From NCBI RefSeq assembly GCF_036588685.1, contig NC_086374.1, positions 65,098,457-65,162,456 of the forward strand: a stretch of 64,000 nucleotides of DNA, written 5' to 3'. A program made the translations under genes and the position numbers. This DNA is from Mytilus trossulus (Eukaryota > Mollusca > Bivalvia > Mytilida > Mytilidae). The notes beneath the pieces were generated by a model that saw only the letters and a program-made list of their open reading frames with translations, ran no database searches and had not been told where the DNA came from. Below, in pieces: positions 39,401 to 51,400 of the stretch (its first letter is position 1; every line of letters begins with the position of its first letter).

Positions 39401-42400
39401 TTTTGTGCCCTTCTGTAAGTTTTTCAGCAGATCCTTTCTGTTAAAAGACTAAAAGAATTGAAATGGTCTTGTATTAGTTTATCAACTAAAGTCTTGCCAA
39501 AATAAATAAAGTGTTTCCTCTTCCACCTTCAAAGAAAAGGGTAGTGTTGGTAGGTTAAACCATTTGCTAGATGAAAACAATTTTAACCGCCTGCTGTAGC
39601 AGAGGGGTCATTAAGGTTTACTTCTGTACATCCCTATGTCCCAAATTCATGAAAATTGGTTTCCTTTCTCTAACTTTAGTTTGCTGCAACTAAATATGAA
39701 ACTTGATACACAAAATACAGATCATGTTCAATTTTTGGTGGAGTCCCTTTCGCCGTTCTAGTTTAAAAAGATCTCAAACCTTTATATTTTCTATTTTAAA
39801 CTCTGGTTTCAGTGCCTCTGCAAGTGATGACTTAAGTTATTGACACCTCTTATGGGAGTGAAGTTATCACAATGAATATAACAAGCTTACTTGTTTGACT
39901 GATGCAGTGGTATTGAAAACCATGATAAATTTTTATCATCTTGCAAAAGGCTATCAATTTGTTCCTTTCATCTGCAAGACTTTCTGTAGATCCTTTCTGT
40001 AAAATGACAAATTGAATTATAATTTAATTATATTGATCCTGAATGTATAGATAATAGTTGGTTGATTTTGTTTTAGTTTAGCAACCACTGAGTTGGGCCA
40101 AATAAATAGTGTGTTTGCTATTTCACTTTCAAAAAAACTTTTTGCTTTATGAAATCATTGTTATCCCCTGCTGTAGCAGAGGGGTCATCAAGATTTACTA
40201 CTACACATCCAAAAATCGGTTTTAGTTCCCCAAGTTATAAATTCTGCAGTCAAATATTATGAAACTTATACACAATGCCTACCAAAACAAATACCCATCA
40301 AGTTTGATTTTCCAACCTATAACATTTTCTATTTCATACAACGGCTTCAGTGACTCTGCAAGTGATGACTTAAGTTATTGACACCTCTTATGGGAGTGAA
40401 GTTATCACAATGAATATAACAAGCTTACTTGTTTGACTGATGCAGTGGCATTGAAAATTATGATAAATTTGGATAAAAAAAATTAGGTAAACTAAGAGTA
40501 TGTAGGTGATAACATTTGTTCAATGAAAACATGGTTAATGATCCCTCCATGGCAGAGGGGTCTTTCAGTACATCTGTACGTCACAAAATTGATTTTTGTT
40601 CTCTAACTTGGAGTTGCTGCAACTAAATATTTTGAATCTTAAACACAATGCTTATTCATTTTAACACAAAATACAGATCAAGTTTTATTTTTGGTGGTGC
40701 CACTTTAACCATACTTGTTTAAAAGTACCTCAGACCTGTTACATTTTCTATTTCACACTCTGGTTTCAGTGCCTCTGCAAGTGATGACTGAAGTTATTGA
40801 CACCTCTTATGGGAGTGAAGTTATCACAATGAATATAACAAGCTTACATGTTTGACTGATGCAGTGGCATTTAAATTGATGATAATTCTGGATCATCAAG
40901 CAAAAGGCTATCATTTTGTGCCCTTCTGTAAGTTTTTCAGCAGATCCTTTCTGTTAAAAGACTAAAAGAATTGAAATGGTCTTGTATTAGTTTATCAACT
41001 AAAGTCTTGCCAAAATAAATAAAGTGTTTCCTCTTCCACCTTCAAAGAAAAGGGTATGGTTGGTAGAATAATCCATTTGCTAGATGAAAACAATTTTAAC
41101 CCCCTGCTGTAGCAGATGGGTCATTAAGGTTTACTTCTGTACATCCCTATGTCCCAAAATTCATGAAAATTGGTTTCCGTTCTCTAACTTTAGTTTGATG
41201 CAACCAAATATGAAACTTGATACACAAAATACAGATCATGTTAGATTTTTGGTGGTGTCCCCTTTAATAGTTGTTCTAGTTTAAAAAGACCTCAGACCTT
41301 TTACATTTTCTATTTCAAACACTGGTTTCAGTGCCTCTGCAAGTGATGACTTAAGTTATTGACACCTCTTATGGGAGTGAAGTTATCACAATGAATATAA
41401 CAAGCTTACTTGTTTGACTGATGCAGTGGTATTGAAAATTATGATAATTTTGGATAAAAAAAATTAGGTAGAGTATGAAGGTGATAACAATAACATTTGC
41501 TCCATGAAAACGTTTTTTATGATCCCTTCATAGCAGAGGGGTCTTTCAGTACATCTGTTTGTCCCAAAATTGTTTTTTGTTCTCTAACTGAAGTTTGCTG
41601 CAACAAAATATTTTGAACCTTGAACACAATGCTTACCTTTTTAACACAAAATACAGATCAAGTTTTATTTTTGGTGGTGCCACTTTAACCATACTTGTTT
41701 AAAAGTACCTCAAACCTTTAACATTTTCTATTTCACACTCTGGTTTCAGTGCCTCTGCAAGTGATGACTTAAGTTATTGCAGGGTTTCCCCTGGGTCAAT
41801 AGTTTTTTTCGCCACCTCTTTCGCCAAAACAAAATATTTTTCGCCACTTTATAATTTTTTTCGCCAAGTATCACATATATCTATTTTTTTTTAATTTTCC
41901 TTTTTGCCAGCCCCCCCCCCCCTAAAAAAGAAGTGGTTTTTACAACAAAACGAAGCATCTTATCACTTGGAATTGAGACCTCGTCTAATGTGTAGTAATT
42001 ACATTGTAGGGTTATTTCATGCAAACCTTTTGAATAGATTTCTTCATAAACATGATAACGACAGTTTTCTTTTTTAGACTATCGTAAATAAGTAAAACTA
42101 CATGAATATACTTGAAACATGTGTGTCACTGAAACGACTTTGAAGTACCCACTTAAATCAATGATCTATATGAAAGTTAAATGATAAAGTTTTAAATCAG
42201 AGACCTTTCTTGCTTTTGAACATTTTTCGTCATAGCAACAATTTTCTTTTCTGGACTTTCATTAAAGAGGAGGCGTAAAAATTTTGCTTCAAACACGTGC
42301 TTCGCAAAGTGGTTTATACATCCTTTTTGTGACAAGTGACAGAAGCCATTTAACCATATCATTTTGTCATATCATACAATCAACACCTTTATTAATTAGT

Positions 42401-45400
42401 CCTTTGATGTCGATAAGGCCAAAAAAAAAAGTAGGTGTGTTTCCGGTCGCCCGACCGACCCTAATTTTTTGGCGCTGACCCTAACTTTTTTTTCCCGGAA
42501 AAAAAATAAAAAATAAAAAAATCCGGATTTTTTTCGTTTTTTTCCGGAAACGGTTTTTGTTTAGTATAGCCTTTGAATGGCATCTTTTAAACGTTTGATT
42601 TCAAATAAAATTTTAATACAGTAAGCATTTGTGTGATACAGATTGAAGTCAAACAACGGCATGGCTTCTGCTATGGCCATCAGTCAAAGTGTGTTATAGG
42701 AATAAAATTGACAGTATAACAAGTTTACAATGTTTTGGCATTTACTTCTGACAGTCTTTTCTAATACAAGAGGGAAGCCAAACGTTCAATTTAGGATTAA
42801 ATTTACTTTTAATATCTGATATTTGCTCAACCATAGCCCCAAAACTCAATTTGTAATTGATTTTCTTTTAAACAGCTAGTATATAATCAAAATTTCAAAG
42901 ATTTTCACCCATCCCTCTATCATGTTATTAATATTTGGTATTTGTAGAAAAGCTGGCATCAGTTCTGTGAACTAAATTGTCTGAAAGAAACTGATTATAA
43001 AACAGGTCTTTGCTGAGACAGACTTTGATGGGCTTTCTGTGTAAGACTATAGCCTGACCCGTACAGATGGCGTATCAGTTCTGAAAAGTTTGAAAATTTT
43101 ATAAGCTGGAAGTCCTGGCCAAGTCTTCTGCAACTTTTGAACATGGACTATTCATATCTTGTATACTTTATACAATGAACTGATGAAAATAACCTGATAG
43201 AATAACAAACTGATTATAAAAATACACAAAAAACAACCGAAGCAGGCCAGTAAAAAAAAAAAAAAAAAAAAAAAAAATACCTACCTACCGACCCTAATTT
43301 TTTTGGGCATGCAACAGGAAACACACCTATTTTTTTTTTTTGGCCTAGCTATGTATGAAATCAGCTGATTATTGATTTTTTTGTCAAAATCTTAACGAGT
43401 TCAAGGTGAATTCTGAGTATTGTCTGATCGGTAAAGTCAGAGAAACCCGAAAAAAGATAAATAAACAAGATGTCTGAAAATAAATCGTTATATATATTTC
43501 TATCGCCGAATTTTAATCGCCACAATTATTATTTTTTCGCAAATTGCGAAAATGGCGACCGCCAGCGGAAACCCTGAGTTATTGACACCTCTTGTGGGAG
43601 TGAAGTTATCACAATGAATATAACAAGCTTACTTGTAAGACTGATGCAGTGACATTGAAATTGATGATAATTCTGGATCATCAAGCAAAAGGCTATCATT
43701 TTGTCAGCAGATCCTTTCTGTTAAAAGACTAAAAGAATTGAAATGGTCTTGGACAAAATAATTTCTGAGTGTGCATAGATTATGGTCGGTTGATTTCATA
43801 TTAGTTTATCCACTCAAGTCTTGCCAAAATAAATAAATAATGTGTTTCCTCTTCCACCTTCAAAGAAAAGGGTAGGGTTGGTAGAATAATCCATTTGCTA
43901 GATGAAAACAATTTTAACCCCCTGCTGTAGCAGAGGGGTCATTAAGGTTTACTCCTGAACATCCCTGTGTCCCAAAATTCATGGAAATTGTTTCTGTTCT
44001 CTAACTTTAGTTTGATGCAACCAAATATGAAACTTGATACACAAAATACAGATCATGTTAGATTTTTGGTGGTGTCCCCTTTAATAGTTGTTCTAGTTTA
44101 AAAAGACCTCCGACCTTTTATATTTTCTATTTCAAACACTGGTTTCAGTGCCTCTGCAAGTGATGACTTAAGTTATTGACACCTCTTATGGGAGTGAAGT
44201 TATCACAATGAATATAACAAGCTTACTTGTTTGACTGATGCAGTGGCATTGAAAATTAGGATAATTTTGGATAAAAAAAATTAGGTAGAGTATGAAGGTG
44301 ATAACAATAACATTTGCTCCATGAAAACATTTTTTATGATCCCTTCATAGCAGAGGGGTCTTTCAGTACATCTGTGTGTCCCAAAATTGTTTTTTGTTCT
44401 CTAACTAAAGTTTGCTGCAACTAAATATTTTGAATCTTAAACACAATGCTCATTCATTTTAACACAAAATACAGATGTTTTATTTTTGGTGGTGCCACTT
44501 TAACCATACTTGTTTAAAAGTACCTCAGACTTTTTACATTTTCTATATCAAACACTGGTTTCAGTGCCTCTGCAAGTGATGACTTAAGTTATTGACACCT
44601 CTTATGGGAGTGAAGTTATCACAATGAATATAACAAGCTTACTTGTTTGACTGATGCAGTGGCATTGAAAAACATGATAATTTTGGATTAAAACAAATTA
44701 GGTAGAGTATGTAGGTACAATGTAATAACATTTGCTCCATGAAAACATGTTTTATGATCCCTTCACAGCAGAGGGGTCTTTTAGTACATCTGTATGTCCT
44801 AAAATTGTTTTAAACAGAATTTCTGGGACAAAAATGTCTCATTGATTTGGAAATGTACAGCGGGCAGGTAGGTGGCTGGTCGAGTGGGGGGCAGTCAAAT
44901 GTTGTCCGTGCATTTACTCCTGAACCGTTCAACCAAAGCTTTTAAAATTTTAATATGTTGTTACTTCAACTTACTGATGACAAAATAGAGGTCAAGTTCA
45001 ATGATGATGATTTTGACTTATCGTTAAGGAGTTATGGTTCTTCAAAGATTGAAAAATTGTGTTTCCAGTCATGATGTTGAATTTACTATTGAACCATTCA
45101 ACCATAGCTTTTAAATTTAAATATGTTGTTACTGATGACAAAATAAAGGTTAATTCGGATATCGAATATTTTCACGTTCACCGTTCATCAGTTATTGTTC
45201 TTGTGATATTAAAAAATACCAGGACACGAATAAATTTTAATAATTCTAGTTTGCTGTCACTCTGACAGCCTCTTGTTTGTTCTCTAACTTAAGATTTTAA
45301 CACAAAATACAGATCAAGTTTTATTTTTGGTGGTGCCACTTTAACCATACTTGTTTAAAAGTACCTCAAACCTTTAACATTTTCTATTTCACACTGGTTT

Positions 45401-48400
45401 CAGTGCCTCTGCAAGTGATGACTGAAGTTATTGACACCTCTTATGGGAGTGAAGTTATCACAATGAATATAACAAGCTTACTTGTTTGACTGATGCAGTG
45501 GCATTGAAATTGATGATAATTTCCAATCATCAAACAAAAGGCTATCATTTAGTGCTTTTTACCTGGCATTTTTGCTGCAGATCTCTTATTGTGAAATTGA
45601 TAAAACAGTTAAAATGTAGTAAGATAACTAGACTACATAAACTTGTAAAGTTTGAAAAATATTTTGTTAAACTGATTTTACAAAAAGAGAGCCAGAGTTA
45701 ATATTTTAAAATCTTCTATTGGTAAACATAATTATGTTGGTAGGGTAAGTGGTGTCTTTGTCCAAATGGTCTTATTTTGTTAGTTACTTCTTATACAGAT
45801 CACTTCAGACAAACAAACGAAAATACACTGTAGAAGGGTCCTTGATTTTCAAAATACTTAGAAATGTTATTAGAAGAATAACTCTTGTATGCTGTACGAA
45901 GGTCTTAAATTATAACCATATATGTCTCAACATGTAATTCTATTTTTCAGGAACCCAATAATCTTAAAGCAAAGAATTGCTTCCGTTATAATGGTTTAGT
46001 TAACCGAAAAACTGTTGGCGTTGAGCCAGCTAAAGATGGTAAAGGTGTGGTCATGATTACTAAAAATAGCAAAGGTAAGTTGGACTTGAGAAAAGAACTA
46101 TTAATGCAGATGTCAGAGGTCTTTGTAGAATATCTATATTGTTCTTGAACATAATGATTCCCTTCAAAAATAGATGGTGTGTCCCATGACAAAACTGATG
46201 AGTCTGGGCATGGACATCTCCTTATTGTTGTCATTGCCAAGTCTGTTGAAAAAGTTAAATGTGCTATTTTGACAACATTATATTGATACACGTATTTCAA
46301 CATTTGTTTTGATAATTGATAATAAATACCTTGCTATCACAAGCCATCATTTCTATGATTTGAGTTACCCAAGTAAGGTCATGACACCTGCTAATACTGG
46401 CCAGTTTCATTTTTTGCATTCAAAGTAATTAAGTTGTTTCACTCATCATGATTGAAGAATATATTGTATAAATCTAACTTGTAATTTGTTTGTGCAGATA
46501 AACCTTACTTTGTTATCACCCCTGATTCCTTAGACATTAGTAAAACTTTATTACAATCTTTAAACTTCATGAACTTAAAGAAGGTAAATTTGTACATCTA
46601 AGTACTTATTGCTACTAATATCTCAATACTAGAATCTTTCCTTTCTTGAAATTCTTTTTCCTTTATTGAAAAAAAATATTGAAATATATATTTAGGGGTA
46701 AAATATTTCTTTTAGCAAAACAAAGTATGATAACAGCATAAACATAATTATTCAGTATGATGCATGTACATCAGTCAAACAGGCAACATTTTCATCCAAA
46801 TTAAAGGGTCTGAAAATTTGAAGGATTAATTTACTGGTAGCATTTGCAATAGGCAGGCTAGTTATATTGCGAATAACCCCATTGAACAGGTCAGTTTACA
46901 AAAAGATTTTGTATTGAATGATAAGCCAGATAAATTGTAATTGTTGGTTTTTTATTGAAGGCTACAGAAAACCCAACAAAACCTACACCAGAGTAGAACT
47001 GAAGAAAGGTGCCAGGAGAACAATGGCTTCCATCAGAACTCTTATTAGAAATAAAAGATACAGGAAAGATCTTAAAATGGTTTGTACTATTTTTCATGGA
47101 AAATAAATTAATAAGATTCTGAAAAGTGTCCAAGGGAAGTCACTGAACTGCAAATTTTTTTCTTATGAATGCCAAATAGTGTCCATTTAAAAAAAAAAAA
47201 AAAAAAAAAAGGACAATGGATCAAAATGTGCATAACTAGTTTTAAATTGCTATTTTATTTGTTCGCTCTAAATATAATGAAATATTTGCCACTGAAAATT
47301 GAGCAATCAGTCAAGATGTAGTTGTATGTGTTAGAAATTGAACTTGCAATTATGCTTGATATATAACCATTACATGTGCCACTCTTACCTAGTATCTAGT
47401 GTCTACTTACCCCAGTATCTAGTGTCTACTTACCCAGTATCTAGTGTCTACTTATCTAGTATCTAGTGTCTACTTACCCAGTACCTAGTGTCTGCTTACC
47501 TAGTATCTAGTGTCTACTTACCCAGTATCTAGTGTCTACTTACCCAGTATCTAGTGTCTACTTACCTAGTATCTAGTGTCTACTTACCTAGTATCTAGTG
47601 TCTACTTACCCAGTATCTAGTGTCTATTTGAAAGCAGAAATAGCTGTTGATACAGATCACTAAAACTTTCCCTCAGATTTTCTTGGATATCGGCGTTGAT
47701 CTTTCTTTTTTTTAGAATCTAACTACTTCAAACATGTTCCCCACCAATGAATAGCCATAAATATTGTTAAAATCACTAATGTAATATCCTGTTATTATCT
47801 ATTTTTATACGACCGCAAATTTTGAAAAAATTTCGTCGTATATTGCTATCACGTTGGCGTCGTCGTCGTCGTCGTCCGAATACTTTTAGTTTTCGCACTC
47901 TAACTTTAGTAAAAGTGAATAGAAATCTATGAAATTTTAACACATGGTTTATGACCATAAAAGGAAGGCTGGTATAGATTTTGGGAGTTTTGGTCCCAAC
48001 ATTTTAGGAATTAGGGGCCAAAAAGGGCCCAAATAAGCATTTTCTTGGTTTTCGCACTATAACTTTAGTTTAAGTTAATAGAAATCTATGAAATTTTGAC
48101 ACAAGGTTTATGACCACAAAAGAAAGGTTGGGATTGATTTTGGGAGTTTTGGTTTCAACAGTTTAGGAATTAGGGGCCAAAAAAGGGCCCAAATAAGCAT
48201 TATTCTTGGTTTTCGCACAATAACTTTAGTTAAAGTAAATAGAAATCAATGAAATTTAAACACAATGTTTATGACCACAAAAGGAAGGTTGGTATTGATT
48301 TTGGGAGTTTCGGTCCCAACAGTTTAGGAATTAGGGGCCAAAAAGGTACCCAAATAAGCATTTTTCTTGGTTTTCGCACCATAGCGTTAGTATAAGTAAA

Positions 48401-51400
48401 TAGAAATCTATGAAATTTAAACACAAGGTTTATGATTATTAAAGGAAGGTTGGTATTGATTTTGGGAGTTTTAGTCCCAACAGTTAAGGAAAAAGGGGTC
48501 CAAAGGGTCCAAAATTAAATTTTGTTTGATTTCATCAAAATTGAATAATTGGGGTTCTTTAATATGCCGAATCTAACTGTGTATGTAGATTCTTAATTTT
48601 TGGTCCCGTTTTCAAATTGGTCTACATTAAGGTCCAAAGGGTCCAAAATTAAACTTAGTTTGATTTTAACAAAAATTGAAACCTTTGGGTTCTTTGATAT
48701 GCTGAATCTAAAAATGTACTTAGATTTTTTATTATTGGCCCAGTTTTCAAGTTGGCCCAAATCGAGGTCCAAAATTAAACATGGTTTGATTTCATCAAAA
48801 ATTGAATAATTGGGGTTCTTTGATATGCCAAATCTAACTCAGTGATCGGGAAGGACGTGCGCCCTGCGCCTATAGCGCATATTTACCAGAACTGGCGCAC
48901 GATATTTTTCACATCGTTTCGAAACGTTTAGATATCGTCAAATAGTTTTCCGATCGTGTTCCGTGCCGCCATGTGTGTGTACACAACTGTATAATGTTCC
49001 TCCAATCATAGGAGCACCCATATATTTTTAGGACGTCTCGGTTGTTTTCCTATGGTAATAGAACCATGCGGTTTAACGTCTCGGGTGTTTTCCTATGGTA
49101 ATAATAGAACCATGCGGTTTAGCTGATAACCCAAAAAAACGCAATTAACCATCATTCATGATATAATTTTTTTATAAACAACTTAACATTTGTGAAATTT
49201 GGCTATTACAGACGAAATTTAACTCTAATAATAATCTTTTAATTTAGTTTAGCTTGCTATTATTTCGATTGAAAACCCCTTAAGCCTTTTTATGAAAAAA
49301 GTTTTTGTCTCCATAAAAGGCGCTTAACTGTCCTTGTCATTTTTTGGTCTTTGGCTCGTTTTGACATTTTGTAAACATGACTTCAGCGAATTATTGTTTT
49401 GTTCTATCAATTAATGGTACTCTCTATTGTTATTCTTGTCATCTTGATGAAGTAATAATAATAATACAAGAAGAGCAGAGGACATTCCTGAAATGTCCTC
49501 TAATACGGAACGACTGGAATGAGTATGGTATCAACGAAGACCCAAATTTAATGTTAAAAAAAACGAACATGAACAAGCCAAGGCAACAGTAACAGTTTAA
49601 ATATTGTAAATAAAGGTTTATCTTTAATATTGTCCGTTTTGGAAGAAGTTATTGTATATTCATTGAAATTACAGAATCACAGGAACAATATTATTTAAAA
49701 TCATAAAGGTAAACTTGTACCAACACCTGTTTTCCAAAACATGAGAAAATAATGATACTTTTTATTTTTTTACAGAAGTCAATTCGAATGGCCCACTCAT
49801 TTGACAACATGGCCCATTATTTTTTAAAATGGCCCATTGAATTTAATTTGAGGGGCCCTGGGCCCAAAGTGAAAAAAAACTTCCAGATCACTGTAACTGT
49901 GTATGTAGATTCTTAATTTTTGGTCCAGTTTTAAAATTGGTCTAAATTAAAGTGCAAAGGGTCCAAAATTAAACTAAGATTGTTTTTAACAAAAAATAAA
50001 TTCTTGGGCCTCTTTGATATGCTGAATCTAAACATGTACTTAGATTTTTGATTATGGGCCCAGTTTTCAAGTTGGTCCAAATCAGGATCTAAAATTATTA
50101 TATTAAGTATTGTGCAATAGCAGTCTTTTCAATTGCACAGTATTGTGCAATGGCAAGAAATATCTAATTTCACAATATTGTGATATAGCAATTTTTTTTT
50201 TAATTAAGAGTTATCTTTCTTTGTCCAGTATAGTAAGCAAGAAATATCTGCAAGAATTTTTTTTAATTGGAGTTATCTTTCTTTGTCCAGAATCAACTTA
50301 AATCTTTGTTATATACAATATACAATGTATATTCACTTTTTACTACCAACTGATAAATTTAAATAATCTTTACCATTCAGTGATAACAAGCAGTTTTTTT
50401 ACATCTTAATATTTTATGATGTATTTAAATGAGTAGTAATTGTTGCAAACTCCATTAGAATATTTTAATTGAAATTAGTTTTGGAATAAGGGAAAGGGGG
50501 ATGTGATTAAAAAATTGGGTTCAATTTTTATCATTTGAAATTTCATAAATAAAAAGAAAATTTCTTCAAACATTTTTTGGAGAGGATTAATATTCAACAG
50601 CATAGTGAATTGCTCTAAGAGAAAACAAAAATTTTAAGTTCATTTGAATACATTCATTCTGTGTCAGAAACCTATGCTGTGTCAACTATTTAATCACAAT
50701 CCAAATTTAGAGCGGAATCCAGCTTGAATGTTGTGTCCATACTTGCCCCAACCGTTCAGGGTTCAACCTCTGCGGTCGTATAAAGCTACGCCCTGCGGAG
50801 CATCTGGTTCAAACATCTTCTCCTCTGAAACTGCTGAATGGATTTGAATGAAACTTGGCAAGATTGTTCCTTAGATTATCCTGCACTAAGTGTGTGCTTC
50901 GATTTTTGATCCGTCAAAAAACATGGCCGCCGTTACTTAAAATAGAACATAGGGGTCAAATGCAGTTTTTGGCTTATATCTCAAAAACGAAAGCATTTAG
51001 AGCAAATCTGACATGGGGTAAAAATGTTCATTAGGTCAATATCTATCGGCCCTAAAATTTTCAGATGAATCAAACAACCCATTGTTGGGTTGCTGCCACT
51101 TAATTGGTAATTTTAAGGAAATTTTGCAGTTTTTGGTCATTATCTTGAATATTATTATAGATAAAGATAAACTGTAAACAGCAAAAATAATCAGAAAAGT
51201 AAGATCTACAAATAAGTTAATATGACCAAAATTGTCAATTGACCCCTTAAGGGGTTATTGTCTTTTAATGACAATTTTTCACAATTTGTTCATCACAATT
51301 GCTAACTTTAAAAAATCTTCTCCTCTGAAACAATTGAATGGATTTGGATGAAACTTAGCATGATTGTTCCTAAGATTATCCAGCACAAAGTTTGTGCTTG

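Larger units (their letters stand above)
41755..43649 (+). pseudogene. Box C/D snoRNA-like copy 13, split by a hAT-like insertion
   Basis: nt 1-25 lie at 41755-41779 and nt 26-90 at 43585-43649. The insertion between them is flanked by an 8-bp duplication (AGTTATTG). Without the insertion and one duplicate the copy is exactly 90 nt, with changes at nt 35 (G) and 78-79 (AA). Confidence 0.8.
34085..45498 (+). repeat. Array of 18 box C/D snoRNA-like units inside RPL28 intron 1
   Basis: Each unit joins a conserved 90-nt snoRNA-like core to a spacer, with core starts mostly 416-562 bp apart and some gaps of 0.8-1 kb. Spacers carry recurring but diverged blocks, including a foldback around CCCCTGCTGTAGCAGAGGGG. 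Fifteen cores are intact, one is split by an insertion, and two are cut after nt 41. Six intact cores are identical and the others differ by one to three bases, while spacers differ by many substitutions and indels. All cores are on the sense strand of RPL28. Confidence 0.85.

Noticed and set aside
49377-49592. 71-codon open frame inside the CAGTGATC element
   Set aside because: No recognisable domain, and too short for a transposase. Described under the element.
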